Source: Mycobacterium lacus (GTDB taxonomy: Bacteria; Actinomycetota; Actinomycetes; Mycobacteriales; Mycobacteriaceae). Taken from it: 64,000 bases of DNA. A program made the translations under genes and the position numbers. Shown in pieces: positions 42,980 to 53,282 of this stretch. Position 1 is the stretch's first letter; the number at the start of each line of letters is the position of its first letter. The stretch spans positions 62,001 through 126,000 of the forward strand of contig NZ_AP022581.1 in assembly GCF_010731535.1 (NCBI RefSeq), given 5' to 3'. The notes beneath the pieces were generated by a model that was given only the letters and a program-made list of their open reading frames with translations, did not search any database and was not told the origin of the DNA.

Positions 42980-44235
42980 CCGCCGTCGGTGCGCTCTCGG
43001 GGATCGACTTCACCGATCTGGACAACTTCGCCAACGGATTTCCGCACGAGCTGTTCGCCGTCCATCGTCGCGAGGCGCCGGTGTACTGGCACGCGCCGAC
43101 CGACAACACCCCCGACGGGGAAGGTTTCTGGTCCGTCGCCACGCACGCGGAAACGCTTGCGGTGCTGAAGGATCCGGTGACCTTCTCCTCGGTCACCGGC
43201 GGTGGGCGACCATTCGGTGGCACGCTCTTGCAGGACCTGGCCATCGCGGGCCAGGTGCTCAACATGATGGACGACCCGCGGCATGCCCAGATTCGGCGAC
43301 TCGTCAGCTCCGGGCTGACGCCGCGGATGATCCGTCGCGTCGAGGACGACCTGCGGGCCCGGGCGCGCCGGCTGCTGGATGCGGTGGTGCCGGGCGAACC
43401 GTTCGACTTCCTGGTCGACATCGCGGCCGAGCTGCCGATGCAGATGATCTGCATCCTGCTGGGAGTGCCGGAATCGGAACGACATTGGCTGTTCGAGGCC
43501 ATCGAGCCGCAGTTCGACTTCGGCGGCTCGCGCAAGGCGTCAATATCCCAGCTATCGCAGCTGTCGGCCGAAGAGGCCGGGTCACGGATGTACGCCTACG
43601 GCCAGCAGTTGATCGCGTCGAAGCGGGCGCTACCGACCGACGACATGTTGTCGGTGGTGGCCAACGCGAGGCTCGACGACATGGACGCGCCGGCCCTGTC
43701 GGATCTCGAACTGTACCTGTTCTTCAGCCTGCTGTTCAGCGCCGGCGCCGAGACGACGCGCAACGCGGTCGCGGGCGGGTTGTTGGCGCTGGCCGGCCAT
43801 AAGGACCAGTGGCAGGCGCTGCGTGACGATCTCGACATGCTGCCGACGGCCATCGAGGAGATCGTTCGGTGGACCTCGCCGTCCCCGTCCAAGCGGCGCA
43901 CCGCGACACGCGATGTCACGCTCGGCGGACTCCCCATCGAGGCGGGACAGAAGGTTCAGATCTGGGAGGGTTCGGCCAACCGCGACGCCCTCGTGTTCGA
44001 CCGCGCCGATGAGTTCGACATCGCACGAAAACCCAACCCACACTTGGGCTTCGGTCAGGGTGTGCACTACTGCCTGGGCGCTAACCTGGCGCGGCTGGAA
44101 CTGCGGGTGTTGTACGAGGAGCTGCTGTCGCGCTTCGGCGACGTGCGGGTGGTGGAGCCCGTCGAATGGACTCGCAGCAACCGGCACACCGGCATTCGGC
44201 ACCTGGTCGTCGAATTGCTGTCGGGCCCTCGCTAA
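42976..44235 (+). CDS. cyp126: cytochrome P450 CYP126
   Basis: A 419-residue P450, counterpart of H37Rv CYP126 (Rv0778). I-helix [12 protein letters not shown], ExxR EEIVRW, heme loop [18 protein letters not shown]. It starts with GTG at 42976, overlapping the purB stop by 4 bp (GTGA), so it is co-transcribed with purB, an odd but conserved pairing in mycobacteria. Substrate unknown; no ferredoxin is adjacent. Confidence 0.95.
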   Translation: MTAVGALSGIDFTDLDNFANGFPHELFAVHRREAPVYWHAPTDNTPDGEGFWSVATHAETLAVLKDPVTFSSVTGGGRPFGGTLLQDLAIAGQVLNMMDDPRHAQIRRLVSSGLTPRMIRRVEDDLRARARRLLDAVVPGEPFDFLVDIAAELPMQMICILLGVPESERHWLFEAIEPQFDFGGSRKASISQLSQLSAEEAGSRMYAYGQQLIASKRALPTDDMLSVVANARLDDMDAPALSDLELYLFFSLLFSAGAETTRNAVAGGLLALAGHKDQWQALRDDLDMLPTAIEEIVRWTSPSPSKRRTATRDVTLGGLPIEAGQKVQIWEGSANRDALVFDRADEFDIARKPNPHLGFGQGVHYCLGANLARLELRVLYEELLSRFGDVRVVEPVEWTRSNRHTGIRHLVVELLSGPR

Positions 44236-44852
44236 CCTGCCCGAGTCGTGATGCCGGCCGCCCGCAGTTCGAGCGCGGCGAGCTGGTGGATGATGACCGG
44301 ATCCTCATGGCGCCACGCGCCGACCGGATCCGCGCTGACCGCGGCCAGTTTGCGCGGCGACCGGTTTGTCAGTGCCCGCAGCGCCAGCAGCTGTCGACCG
44401 GCCGGGGTGGCGGCCAGGGCGGTCACCGCCAACTTGCGGCGGAAGAACCGCAGCCGCAGGACAATCCACGGCATGCCCACCGCAAGGATCGGCGTCGCGG
44501 CGACGGCCAGCGCAAGTAGCACCGCCAGCCAGCTCGCCGTGGTGTCCAGGCTGTGGCCGGCGCCCGCGACGTTGAGCGCGGCCTGGCTGGCCGCGGTAAT
44601 CGGCTGGCTGACCGTATCGCCCACCACCGGGATGAGCTGCGCGCCGTGACCCGCCGAGGCCAGGTTGCCGGCGATTCCCTGCGAGCCGTTCTCGATCTGG
44701 CGCCCCGCCTCGGCGATGGTCGAGATGGCGCTGTGCACGGCCAGGCCCACGAACACCCATGTCGCCGTCCAGGCGGCGACGGCGATGTCGCTGGTGAGCT
44801 GGGCGCCCAGTCGAACGGGTGTGGTGGCGTAGGGCAATAACCGCAGTCTCAT
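44232..44852 (-). CDS. conserved membrane protein
   Basis: A 206-residue protein, counterpart of H37Rv Rv0779c. Two hydrophobic segments are visible, at about 20-45 ([16 protein letters not shown]) and 115-140 ([20 protein letters not shown]), with a loop between them that could lie outside the cytosol and a basic cytosolic C-terminus. The ATG at 44852 is preferred because GGAGG lies 4 bp upstream. Its stop overlaps that of cyp126 tail to tail by 4 bp. No function known. Confidence 0.85.
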   Translation of the reverse strand: MRLRLLPYATTPVRLGAQLTSDIAVAAWTATWVFVGLAVHSAISTIAEAGRQIENGSQGIAGNLASAGHGAQLIPVVGDTVSQPITAASQAALNVAGAGHSLDTTASWLAVLLALAVAATPILAVGMPWIVLRLRFFRRKLAVTALAATPAGRQLLALRALTNRSPRKLAAVSADPVGAWRHEDPVIIHQLAALELRAAGITTRAG

Positions 44853-44911
44853 AGCCTCCATACCAGCACAGGGTTAGATTCCAGCACGGGGCTGCCCGCT
44901 AGAGTGACGCG

Positions 44912-45805
44912 ATGCGCTCCGCGTTGTCCGACTACCAGCATCTGGCCAGCGGCAAGGTTCGTGAGCTGTACCGTGTCGACGACGAGCACCTGCTGTTGGT
45001 CGCCACCGACCGGATTTCGGCGTACGACTATGTCCTCGACAGCACCATCCCGGACAAGGGCCGCATCCTGACCGCCATGAGCGTGTTCTTCTTCGGCCTT
45101 GTCGATGCGCCCAACCACCTGGCCGGGCCACCGGATGACCCGCGGATCCCCGACGAGGTGCTCGGCCGCGCGCTGGTGGTGCGGCGACTCGAGATGCTTC
45201 CGGTGGAATGTGTGGCTCGCGGCTACCTGACCGGCTCGGGATTGCTGGACTACCAGGCGACCGGGAAGATCTGCGGTATCGCCTTGCCGCCGGGCCTGGT
45301 CGAGGCCAGCAAGTTCGCCACACCGTTGTTTACTCCTGCGACGAAGGCCGCACTGGGCGACCACGACGAGAACATTTCGTTTGCCCGGGTGATCGAGCTG
45401 GTCGGCGGGGTGCGCGCCAACCAGCTGCGCGACCGTACGCTGCAGATCTATGTGCAGGCGGCCGATCACGCTCTGACGAGGGGAATCATCATCGCCGACA
45501 CCAAGTTCGAGTTCGGGATCGACCGCGACGGTGGCCTGGTGCTGGCCGACGAAATTTTCACGCCCGACTCGTCGCGGTATTGGCCCGCCGACGGCTACCG
45601 GCCGGGTGTCGTGCAGACCAGCTTCGACAAGCAGTTCGTCCGCAACTGGCTCACCAGCCCCGCGTCCGGCTGGGACCGTGCCGGTACCCGGCCGCCGCCC
45701 CCGCTCCCGAACGATATCATCGAGGCCACCCGCGGCCGTTACATCGATGCCTACGAACGGATTTCGGGTCTGAGTTTCGGCGACTGGATAGGCCCGGGCG
45801 CATGA
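44912..45805 (+). CDS. purC: SAICAR synthetase
   Basis: A 297-residue phosphoribosylaminoimidazole-succinocarboxamide synthase. It joins aspartate to CAIR with ATP, the step before PurB. Conserved blocks include [62 protein letters not shown] and [12 protein letters not shown]. The ATG at 44912 is 59 bp from the divergent membrane protein start. The stop overlaps the ptrB ATG (ATGA). Confidence 0.97.
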   Translation: MRSALSDYQHLASGKVRELYRVDDEHLLLVATDRISAYDYVLDSTIPDKGRILTAMSVFFFGLVDAPNHLAGPPDDPRIPDEVLGRALVVRRLEMLPVECVARGYLTGSGLLDYQATGKICGIALPPGLVEASKFATPLFTPATKAALGDHDENISFARVIELVGGVRANQLRDRTLQIYVQAADHALTRGIIIADTKFEFGIDRDGGLVLADEIFTPDSSRYWPADGYRPGVVQTSFDKQFVRNWLTSPASGWDRAGTRPPPPLPNDIIEATRGRYIDAYERISGLSFGDWIGPGA

Positions 45806-47955
45806 CCCCCCAACCGCCCACGGCCAAACGGGTCGAGACCCGCCGGGAGCATCACGACGACGTCTTCGTCGACCCCTACGAATGGTTGCGCGACAAGGCC
45901 AACCCCGAAGTCATCGCTCACCTTGAGGCGGAAAACGAGTACGCCGACCGCGCGACCGCCCACCTGGAGCCCCTGCGGCAAGAGATATTCAACGAGATCA
46001 AGGCGCGCACCAAGGAAACCGACCTGTCGGTGCCGATTCGACAAGGCGACTGGTGGTACTACGCACGCACCTTCGAGGGAAAGCAATATGGCGTCCAGTG
46101 TCGTTGTCCGGTCACCGATCCCGACGACTGGAACCCACCGACCCTCGATGAGAACACCGAGATACCCGGTGAGCAGGTGTTGCTCGACTCGAACGCCGAA
46201 GCGGATGGCCACGACTTCTTCGCGCTGGGCGCCTGCCTGGTCAGCTTGGATGGCAATCTGCTGGCGTATTCCGTCGACGTCGTCGGCGACGAGAGATATA
46301 CGCTGCGGTTCAAGGACTTACACAGCGGCGAGCAGTTCCCAGACGAGATCGTCGGCATCGGCGCGGGAGTGACCTGGGCAGCCGACAACCGCACGGTGTA
46401 CTACGTGACGGTGGACGAGGCATGGCGCCCGGATACGGTGTGGCGCTATCGGTTGGGGGCCGGCCAACCGTCGGAGCAGGTGTATCACGAACCCGACGAG
46501 CGGTTCTTCGTGGCGGTGGGGCTCACCCGAAGTGAGGCCTACGTTCTCATCGTCGCGGGGTCGGCCATCACCTCCGAGGTCCGCTACGCGCCCTCGGCGG
46601 ATCCGAATGCGCAGTTCACCGTCGTGCTGCCGCGCCGCGACGGGGTCGAGTATTCCGTCGAGCATGCGGTGATCGGCGGGCAGGACCGATTCCTGCTCCT
46701 GCACAACGACGGGGCGGTGAACTTCACCCTGGCGGAGGCCCCGGTCGGTGATCCCGGGCGGCAACGCACGCTGATCCCACCCCGCAACGACGTCCGGCTG
46801 GACGGTGTGGACGCCTTCGCCGGCCATCTGGCGGTCAGTTACCGGCGTGAGGCGTTGCCGCGCATCCAGCTGTGGCCGATCGAGCCCGGCGGTGACTACG
46901 GTGAGCCCGAAGAGATCTCGTTCGACTCGGAGCTGATGACGGCCGGGCTGAGCGCCAATCCGAGTTGGGATTCGCCCAAGCTGCGGATCAGGGCGGGATC
47001 TCTGGTCACCCCGGCGCGGATTTACGACGTCGACGTGGCTACCGGCGAGCGCACGTTATTACGCGAGCAGCCCGTACTCGGCGACTACCGGCCCACGGAC
47101 TACGTCGAGCGGCGCGATTGGGTGTACGCGGCCGACGGCGCCCGGATCCCGATCTCGATAGTGCACCGCGCCGGAATCGAATTCCCCGCGCGCGCATTGC
47201 TTTACGGCTATGGCGCGTACGAGGCGTGCATCGACCCCAGCTTTTCCATCGCGCGGTTGTCGCTGCTGGACCGGGGCATGGTGTTCGCCATCGCCCACGT
47301 GCGCGGCGGCGGTGAGATGGGCCGGTTGTGGTACGAACACGGCAAGTTGCTGGAGAAGAAGAACACCTTCACCGACTTTGTCGCGGTGGCAAAGCATCTG
47401 GTGGACTCGGGCCTGACCCGACCCCAAGAATTGGTGGCAATGGGTGGCAGCGCGGGCGGTCTGCTGATGGGTGCGGTGGCCAACATGGCACCGGATCTCT
47501 TCGCCGGAATCCTTGCCCAGGTCCCCTTCGTCGACCCGTTGACCACCATCCTGGATCCGTCGTTGCCGCTGACCGTCACCGAGTGGGACGAATGGGGAAA
47601 CCCGTTGAGCGACAGCGATGTTTACGCCTACATGAAGTCGTATTCGCCCTACGAGAACGTCGAGCCCAAGCGGTACCCCGCCATTCTGGCGATGACTTCG
47701 CTGAACGACACCCGGGTCTACTACGTCGAGCCGGCCAAGTGGGTTGCGGCGCTGCGGCACGCCAACGCCAACGGCAACCACGTGCCCCAAGTGCTATTGA
47801 AGACGCAGATGAGCGCCGGGCACGGTGGCGTCAGCGGTCGCTACAAGTCCTGGCAGGAAACCGCATTCCAATACGCCTGGCTGCTAGCCGCCGCCGATGG
47901 CGACCGCTGCGGCGGCGGCCAGGAAGACGACCTCGGTGGCGCTGCGCAGCGATAA
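45802..47955 (+). CDS. ptrB: oligopeptidase B / protease II (prolyl oligopeptidase family), intact
   Basis: A 717-residue cytosolic serine oligopeptidase cleaving after basic residues in short peptides. The N-terminal seven-blade propeller covers about 80-430 and the catalytic alpha/beta hydrolase domain follows. Nucleophile Ser550 lies in [10 protein letters not shown], the acid is probably Asp in [12 protein letters not shown], and His674 is in [11 protein letters not shown]. In H37Rv this gene is annotated as two pieces (ptrBa and ptrBb); here the frame is continuous. It is translationally coupled to purC. The last 72 bp overlap the convergent DoxX-like gene. Confidence 0.95.
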   Translation: MTPQPPTAKRVETRREHHDDVFVDPYEWLRDKANPEVIAHLEAENEYADRATAHLEPLRQEIFNEIKARTKETDLSVPIRQGDWWYYARTFEGKQYGVQCRCPVTDPDDWNPPTLDENTEIPGEQVLLDSNAEADGHDFFALGACLVSLDGNLLAYSVDVVGDERYTLRFKDLHSGEQFPDEIVGIGAGVTWAADNRTVYYVTVDEAWRPDTVWRYRLGAGQPSEQVYHEPDERFFVAVGLTRSEAYVLIVAGSAITSEVRYAPSADPNAQFTVVLPRRDGVEYSVEHAVIGGQDRFLLLHNDGAVNFTLAEAPVGDPGRQRTLIPPRNDVRLDGVDAFAGHLAVSYRREALPRIQLWPIEPGGDYGEPEEISFDSELMTAGLSANPSWDSPKLRIRAGSLVTPARIYDVDVATGERTLLREQPVLGDYRPTDYVERRDWVYAADGARIPISIVHRAGIEFPARALLYGYGAYEACIDPSFSIARLSLLDRGMVFAIAHVRGGGEMGRLWYEHGKLLEKKNTFTDFVAVAKHLVDSGLTRPQELVAMGGSAGGLLMGAVANMAPDLFAGILAQVPFVDPLTTILDPSLPLTVTEWDEWGNPLSDSDVYAYMKSYSPYENVEPKRYPAILAMTSLNDTRVYYVEPAKWVAALRHANANGNHVPQVLLKTQMSAGHGGVSGRYKSWQETAFQYAWLLAAADGDRCGGGQEDDLGGAAQR

Positions 47956-48330
47956 CCGCGTCGTCATCGACTTGGGCGGGTTCGGCATCCGCGCCGCGTG
48001 GATATTGGCCGGGAACATGGCCAGCATCAGCACCAGCAGGCACCCGGCCGCAGGCACTCGGGTGGCGGGAAGCAACAGGCCCAAGGCGCCCAACAGCTCC
48101 AGCGCGCCGGTGACGGTGACGAGCAAACCGGGCGCAGGCAGCCGGGGCGGCACGATCGCGATGAGGTCGCCGCGCAGCGGCCGGGCGAAGTGCGCGACGC
48201 CGGTCAGCACGAACATGGCCGCCAGTCCGACGGCGATCGCGGCGGTCCAGCCGTTGACGTAATCGAGGCCAATCCAGCCGGTGACGCGGGCGACGATGGT
48301 GCCCAGCAGCAGGGTGATTAGCGGAGCCAT
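47884..48330 (-). CDS. DoxX-like four-helix membrane protein
   Basis: A 148-residue protein with four hydrophobic helices (LITLLLGTIVARVTGWI, AAIAVGLAAMFVLTGVAHF, LVTVTGALELLGALGLLLP, LLVLMLAMFPANIHAA), the DoxX/DUF1772-like pattern with a conserved GxxELxGxxGLLLP helix. GGAGG precedes the ATG at 48330; an upstream ATG at 48342 is less well placed. It diverges from a tetR gene with direct-repeat operators between, and its 3' end overlaps ptrB by 72 bp antisense. Such proteins are linked to redox or quinone functions, but the role here is unknown. Confidence 0.85.
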   Translation of the reverse strand: MAPLITLLLGTIVARVTGWIGLDYVNGWTAAIAVGLAAMFVLTGVAHFARPLRGDLIAIVPPRLPAPGLLVTVTGALELLGALGLLLPATRVPAAGCLLVLMLAMFPANIHAARMPNPPKSMTTRLSLRSATEVVFLAAAAAVAIGGG

Positions 48331-48343
48331 CCCAGCCTCCATG

Positions 48344-48404
48344 ATCTAGACAGTGACAAGATATCGCTACGCTAGCGAGCTCATCTAGTCGCTGTCAAGT
48401 TATC
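48344..48404 (+). promoter_or_regulatory. operator region between doxX-like and tetR genes
   Basis: Two 22-bp direct repeats, 48344-48365 and 48383-48404, match at 17 of 22 positions; both begin ATCTAG and share ACAAG/TCAAG then TATC. They start 39 bp apart. Between them CGCTAGCG (48370-48377) is a perfect palindrome. The position between divergent starts makes this the probable binding region of the adjacent TetR protein. Confidence 0.62.
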
Positions 48405-48421
48405 TCCGCTATGCTGGCCCA

Positions 48422-48985
48422 ATGACCCGCCCGACCTACCACCATGGCGACCTGCGGGCCGTGATCCTGACCGAGGCCGCCCGCCTGGTCGCCGAACGGG
48501 GCGCCGACCGGGTTTCGCTGCGCGAGTTGGCCCGGGGCGCGGGGGTGTCACATGCCGCGCCGGCCCACCACTTCACCGATCGGCGAGGGCTGTTCACCGC
48601 GCTGGCCACACAGGGATTTCGGCTGCTGGCCGAGGCCCTCGCCGCGGCCCGGCCGCGGTTTGCCGATGCGGCCTTGGCGTACGTGCGGTTTGCGATCGCG
48701 CACCCCGGCCACTACCAGGTGATGTTCAACCGGTCGCTGCTGGACAGCTCCGACGCTGAGCTGGCGGCCGCGGAGGCCGCCGCCGGCGCCGAGCTGTCGC
48801 GTGGGGTCTCGACGCTGCACGATCCGAAGGCGCGTGCCGATCCGGCTGGTGCCCAGCTTGCGGCCTGGTCACTCGTGCACGGCTTTTCGATGCTCTGGCT
48901 CAACGACGCGGTCAACGAGCAAGTGAGAGCGGCCGATCCGATGGACACCGTGATGCGGATCGCGACGATGCTGTTCGACGGGTAG
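48422..48985 (+). CDS. TetR-family regulator with TetR_C_13-like C-terminus
   Basis: A 187-residue TetR regulator. The helix-turn-helix at about 28-50 reads VSLRELARGAGVSHAAPAHHF, the subgroup in which Ala-Pro replaces the usual Ser-Tyr turn. The start YHHGDLRAVILTEAARLV is typical of this group. The C-terminal domain contains FAIAHPGHYQVMF. It is divergent from the DoxX-like gene, which is its most likely target. Neither gene is at this place in H37Rv as I recall, so the pair looks inserted between ptrB and emrB. Confidence 0.9.
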   Translation: MTRPTYHHGDLRAVILTEAARLVAERGADRVSLRELARGAGVSHAAPAHHFTDRRGLFTALATQGFRLLAEALAAARPRFADAALAYVRFAIAHPGHYQVMFNRSLLDSSDAELAAAEAAAGAELSRGVSTLHDPKARADPAGAQLAAWSLVHGFSMLWLNDAVNEQVRAADPMDTVMRIATMLFDG

Positions 48986-49008
48986 CCCGGGTAGCCCGGG
49001 TAGCCCGG

Positions 49009-50607
49009 TCAGCCGGCCGGCTTCTTCGGCAGAAACGCGGCCGGGATGATCGTCGTCGCCACCAACGCGACCGCGAGCATGAACACCACCGCGTAGGCGT
49101 GTGAAAGATCGTGCAGCACATGGACCGCGAAGTCGGGAGCAAGCGCCTGCCGCGGAAGCGCCGACGGGTCAACGGGCACCCCGGTCCTGGCGGCATTCTG
49201 CTGGAGAAACCCGACTTTGTTTGCCGCGGCGACGTTTTCGCTGCGATTGAACTGATTGGTCAGGACCACCGACATCAGTGCGGTCCCGATCGAGCCGCCC
49301 AGCTGGTGGTTGACGCTGATCAGCGTTGAGCCGCGGGCGATCTCGTGCGGGGCCAACGTCTGCACCGCCGCCCCGGAGAGCGGCGTCATCGTGGCGCCCA
49401 TACCCATGCCGGTGATCGCCAGCCCGGCCAGCAGCGTCGGTAGGTAATCCGACTGTCTGGCGACGCCAAAGGTGAAGATGCCCAGGCCGGTAGCTATCAA
49501 TATGACGCCAAGCAGCACGCTCTTGCCCGGTCCCCGTCGGTCCATGAACGCTCCGGCAAACGGCATGGTGAGCATGGCCCCGACGCCCTGTGGGATCATG
49601 TACACCCCGGACTGCATCGGCGTTTGATGCATCACTTGCTGGAAGTAGCTGGGCAGCAGCAGGGCGGTGCCGAAAAAGGCCACGGCGAACACCAGCACCG
49701 TGGCATTGGCGTGGGTCACCACCGGGTTGTTGAACAGCCGCAAATCGATGAGTGGGTGATTCGCGCGGCACCGTGCATGCAGGACAAACGCGCCAATCAA
49801 CGCCATGCCGATGATCGCCGGTATCAACACATGGCGATCGGCCACCGTGCCACGACCGGGGATGGAGGACACCGCGAACAGGAACGTCGCCAGCCCGGGC
49901 GACAGCAGCAGCACGCCGATGAGGTCGAAGGTCTCCGACGGCTGCGGGCGATCTCTTGGAAACACGACCGCCGCCAGCACGACCGCCGTGACCCCAATCG
50001 GCAAGTTGACCAAGAAGATCCACGGCCAGCCGAACGCGCCGATGAGCCAGCCGCCCAGGATCGGCCCGCCGATCGGGCCGAGCAGCATCGGGACGCCTAA
50101 GACCGCCATCATGCGGCCCAACCGCCTCGGGCCCGCCACGCGGGTGAGGATCATGAATCCCAACGGCAGCAACATGCCGCCACCGACGCCTTGCACCACC
50201 CGAAATGCGATTAACAGCAGAATGTTTGGTGCCATCGCACAGAGCAGTGAGCCCAGAATGAACGCCAGCACCGAACCCATCCAGAGCCGTTTGGTCCCGA
50301 ATCGATCGGCCGCCCAACCGGTTATCGGGATCACGGTGGCCAGGGCAAGTGTGTAGCCGGTCATCGTCCAGGCGACTACGGCCTGGGTGGAACCGAAGTC
50401 GACGATGAAGGTGCGTTGCGCGACGTTGATGACGGTCGCGTCCAGGATCGTCATCAGCGACGCCAGCACACAGACCCCGGCGATCCGGAGGACCGAGGCG
50501 TCGAGCTTGTCGGGGTAGACAGGTTGGCCAGGGGCCGGCCGCCCCGTGGCGCTAGCGGGTAGGTCGGAGTCTGCGGACCGCGCCTTCTTCATCGCGTTGC
50601 CGAGCAT
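49009..50607 (-). CDS. emrB: DHA2-family multidrug exporter EmrB
   Basis: A 532-residue 14-helix proton antiporter, counterpart of H37Rv EmrB (Rv0783c). Motif A-like TGWAADRFGTKRLW, motif C GPILGGWLIGAFGWPWIFL and long hydrophobic helices are visible throughout. It is the close paralog of the truncated exporter at 1-701. The ATG at 50607 is taken; ATG 50592 (MKKARS) is an alternative. No EmrA partner is adjacent, as usual in actinobacteria. Confidence 0.93.
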   Translation of the reverse strand: MLGNAMKKARSADSDLPASATGRPAPGQPVYPDKLDASVLRIAGVCVLASLMTILDATVINVAQRTFIVDFGSTQAVVAWTMTGYTLALATVIPITGWAADRFGTKRLWMGSVLAFILGSLLCAMAPNILLLIAFRVVQGVGGGMLLPLGFMILTRVAGPRRLGRMMAVLGVPMLLGPIGGPILGGWLIGAFGWPWIFLVNLPIGVTAVVLAAVVFPRDRPQPSETFDLIGVLLLSPGLATFLFAVSSIPGRGTVADRHVLIPAIIGMALIGAFVLHARCRANHPLIDLRLFNNPVVTHANATVLVFAVAFFGTALLLPSYFQQVMHQTPMQSGVYMIPQGVGAMLTMPFAGAFMDRRGPGKSVLLGVILIATGLGIFTFGVARQSDYLPTLLAGLAITGMGMGATMTPLSGAAVQTLAPHEIARGSTLISVNHQLGGSIGTALMSVVLTNQFNRSENVAAANKVGFLQQNAARTGVPVDPSALPRQALAPDFAVHVLHDLSHAYAVVFMLAVALVATTIIPAAFLPKKPAG

Positions 50608-50799
50608 ATCGACACCGGTCACCCCAACGACGCAGGGATCGGCGCGGCGGCAAACTTGCGGCCTTCGCGGCCGGCAAGGCCAGCAAACAGCTCTTAGCTG
50701 GTGTCGACGACCCGACCCGCGCCCCGACGGGGCCGGATATACCCCTGTTGTCTGCGTGTCCTTCACCGTCCCGACACCTGACTTCGGCAAACTGCGGGT

Positions 50800-51504
50800 G
50801 TGTCTGGAAGATTGATCGTCTCGGTCTCGGGGATCGGGGAGCACACCCTGGCCGACGTCGACGCATTCTGTGCGCAAATGGATGCCCGCAAGGTGCCGCT
50901 GTCGTTGCTGGTGGCTCCGCGGCTGCGCGGTGACTACCGGCTCGACCGCGACCCGCGCACCGTCGAATGGCTGACCGCCCGGCGTGCCGGCGGCGACGCC
51001 ATTGTGCTGCACGGCTACGACGACGCCGCCACCAAGAAACGGCGCGGCGAATTCGCGATCCTGCGCGCACACGAGGCCAACTTGCGGCTGATGGCCGCCG
51101 ACCGGGTGCTCGAGCACCTCGGGCTGCGCACCCGGCTGTTCGCGGCGCCGGGCTGGGTGGTGTCGCCGGGTGTCGTCGAGGCGCTGCCGGCGAACGGTTT
51201 TCGGCTGCTCGCCGATCTGCACGGAATCACCGACCTGGTTCGGCACACCACCGTGCGGGCCCGGGTGCTCGGCATCGGTGAGGGCTTTCTGACCGAGCCG
51301 TGGTGGTGCCGGATGGTGGTGCTGTCCGCGGAGCGGATCGCGCGCCGCGGGGGCGTCGTCCGGGTCGCGGTTGCCGCCCGCCAGCTGCGCAAGCCCGGCC
51401 CGCTGCAGGCGATGCTGGATGCCGTTGACCTCGCGCAGATGCACGGCTGCACACCGATGGTGTACCGGTGGCGATCAGACAGGGCGGTGCTCGACGCAGC
51501 GTGA
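50800..51504 (+). CDS. DUF2334-type polysaccharide-deacetylase-like protein
   Basis: A 234-residue protein, counterpart of H37Rv Rv0784. It begins with a beta strand RLIVSVSGIGE and contains VPLSLLVAPRL, IVLHGYDD and FAAPGWVVSPG, the pattern of the NodB-like/DUF2334 deacetylase fold (Asp/His pocket partly replaced). Catalytic metal ligands are incomplete: the HGYDD element is present, but the H-x3-H pair is not obvious. GTG at 50800 is the start. It is followed after 38 bp by an FAD dehydrogenase. Confidence 0.82.
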   Translation: MSGRLIVSVSGIGEHTLADVDAFCAQMDARKVPLSLLVAPRLRGDYRLDRDPRTVEWLTARRAGGDAIVLHGYDDAATKKRRGEFAILRAHEANLRLMAADRVLEHLGLRTRLFAAPGWVVSPGVVEALPANGFRLLADLHGITDLVRHTTVRARVLGIGEGFLTEPWWCRMVVLSAERIARRGGVVRVAVAARQLRKPGPLQAMLDAVDLAQMHGCTPMVYRWRSDRAVLDAA

Positions 51505-51542
51505 CGGGGGCCTCCCGACCGGGGGCACTACCCTGTACCGAC

Positions 51543-53216
51543 ATGAGCGACTCTTCAGCCGGGTCGGACGGGTTCGCCGCTGACGCGATTGTTGTCGGAG
51601 CTGGACTGGCTGGTCTGGTCGCCGCCTGCGAATTGGCGGATCGCGGCTTGCGGGTGCTGATCCTCGACCAGGAGAACAGCGCCAACCTGGGCGGGCAGGC
51701 TTACTGGTCGTTCGGTGGTCTGTTCTTCGTCGACAGCCCCGAGCAGCGCCGACTGGGAATCCGCGACAGCCACGAACTGGCCCTGCAGGATTGGCTGGGC
51801 ACGGCGGCGTTCGATCGGCCCGAGGACTACTGGCCGCGGCAATGGGCGCACGCCTATGTCGATTTCGCCGCGGGGGAGAAGCGCAGTTGGCTACGCGCTC
51901 GGGGGCTCAAGATTTTCCCGCTGGTGGGCTGGGCCGAGCGTGGCGGTTATGACGCACAGGGGCACGGCAATTCGGTGCCCCGCTTTCACATCACCTGGGG
52001 CACCGGTCCCGCTTTGGTCGAGATCTTCGCGCGTCAGCTGCGGGACCGGCCCACCGTGCGTTTCACGCACCGGCATCAGGTCGACCGGTTGATCGTCGAG
52101 GGTAACGCGGTGACGGGTGTTCGAGGTACCGTGCTGGAGCCATCCGATGAGCCCCGAGGCGCGCCGTCATCACGAAAGACTATGGGAAGGTTCGAATTTC
52201 GTGCGTCGGCGGTGATCGTCGCCAGCGGCGGCATTGGCGGCAACCACGACCTGGTGCGCAAGAACTGGCCGAGGCGGATGGGCCGCGTACCCAAGCAGAT
52301 GCTGAGCGGCGTGCCGGCACACGTCGACGGCAGGATGATCGGGATCGCTCAGAAGGCCGGCGCGCGGGTGATCAACCCCGACCGGATGTGGCATTACACC
52401 GAGGGCATCACCAACTATGACCCGATCTGGCCGCGGCACGGCATCCGCATCATTGCAGGCCCGTCGTCACTGTGGCTGGATGCGGCTGGGAAGCGGTTGC
52501 CGGTTCCGTTGTATCCCGGTTTCGACACTCTCGGAACCTTGGAGTACATCACCAAGTCCGGGCACGACTACACCTGGTTTGTGTTGAACACCAAGATCAT
52601 TGAGAAGGAATTCGCCCTGTCCGGGCAGGAGCAGAACCCCGACCTGACCGGGCGCAGCATGGGCGAGCTGCTGCGCTCTCGGGTTCGGTCCGGCCCGCCG
52701 GGGCCGGTGCAGGCCTTCATCGACCGAGGCGTGGACTTCGTCAGCGCGGACTCGTTGCACGAGTTGGTCGCCGGCATGAACAAGCTGCCCGATGTGGTGC
52801 CACTGGACTACGAGACGGTCGAGGCCGCGGTCACCGCGCGCGATCGTGAGGTGGTCAACAAGTACAGCAAGGACGGGCAGATCACCGCGATCCGCGCCGC
52901 CCGCGAATATCGGGGTGACCGCCTGGGCCGGGTGGTCGCGCTCCACCGGTTGACCGACCCGAAGGCCGGGCCGATGATCGCGGTCAAGCTGCACATCCTG
53001 ACCCGAAAGACGTTGGGCGGGATCGAGACTGACTTGGACGGGCGGGTGCTCAAGCCCGACGGCACCCCGCTCACCGGCCTGTACGCGGCCGGCGAGGCGG
53101 CCGGGTTCGGCGGTGGCGGCATGCACGGCTACCGAGCCTTGGAGGGCACGTTCCTGGGTGGGTGCATTTTCTCCGGCCGCGCCGCCGGCCGCGGGGCCGC
53201 CGAGGACATCACCTAG
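51543..53216 (+). CDS. FAD-binding dehydrogenase (3-ketosteroid-delta1-dehydrogenase-like)
   Basis: A 557-residue flavoprotein of the fumarate reductase/ketosteroid dehydrogenase group, counterpart of H37Rv Rv0785. The N-terminal FAD motif is VVGAGLAGLVAACELADRG, with an acidic end of beta-2 (LILDQE). GGQAYWSFGGL, ASGGIGGN and the C-terminal GLYAAGEAAGFGGGGMHGYRALEG complete the FAD site. It oxidises or reduces a C-C bond next to a carbonyl; the substrate is unknown. It ends 6 bp before a repeated-type terminator hairpin. Confidence 0.92.
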   Translation: MSDSSAGSDGFAADAIVVGAGLAGLVAACELADRGLRVLILDQENSANLGGQAYWSFGGLFFVDSPEQRRLGIRDSHELALQDWLGTAAFDRPEDYWPRQWAHAYVDFAAGEKRSWLRARGLKIFPLVGWAERGGYDAQGHGNSVPRFHITWGTGPALVEIFARQLRDRPTVRFTHRHQVDRLIVEGNAVTGVRGTVLEPSDEPRGAPSSRKTMGRFEFRASAVIVASGGIGGNHDLVRKNWPRRMGRVPKQMLSGVPAHVDGRMIGIAQKAGARVINPDRMWHYTEGITNYDPIWPRHGIRIIAGPSSLWLDAAGKRLPVPLYPGFDTLGTLEYITKSGHDYTWFVLNTKIIEKEFALSGQEQNPDLTGRSMGELLRSRVRSGPPGPVQAFIDRGVDFVSADSLHELVAGMNKLPDVVPLDYETVEAAVTARDREVVNKYSKDGQITAIRAAREYRGDRLGRVVALHRLTDPKAGPMIAVKLHILTRKTLGGIETDLDGRVLKPDGTPLTGLYAAGEAAGFGGGGMHGYRALEGTFLGGCIFSGRAAGRGAAEDIT

Positions 53217-53222
53217 TTGGGC

Positions 53223-53280
53223 CGAGCAGACGCAAAAGCCCCTCATTTCGGCACGAAATGGGGGCTTTTGCGTCTGCTCG
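53223..53280 (+). terminator. bidirectional terminator hairpin of the GAGCAGACG family
   Basis: Arms 53223-53250 and 53254-53280 pair along their whole length with one bulged base; the inner stem holds AAAAGCCCC/GGGGCTTTT and the outer stem CGAGCAGACGC/GCGTCTGCTCG. The hairpin at 6135-6200 has the same outer stem. It sits between two convergent genes (stops 53216 and 53283), so it can serve both. Confidence 0.82.
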
Positions 53281-53282
53281 CC

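Noticed and set aside
50608..51444. Very long minus-strand extension of emrB
   Set aside because: It lies opposite Rv0784-like coding sequence and lacks hydrophobic character; the transporter clearly begins near 50607.
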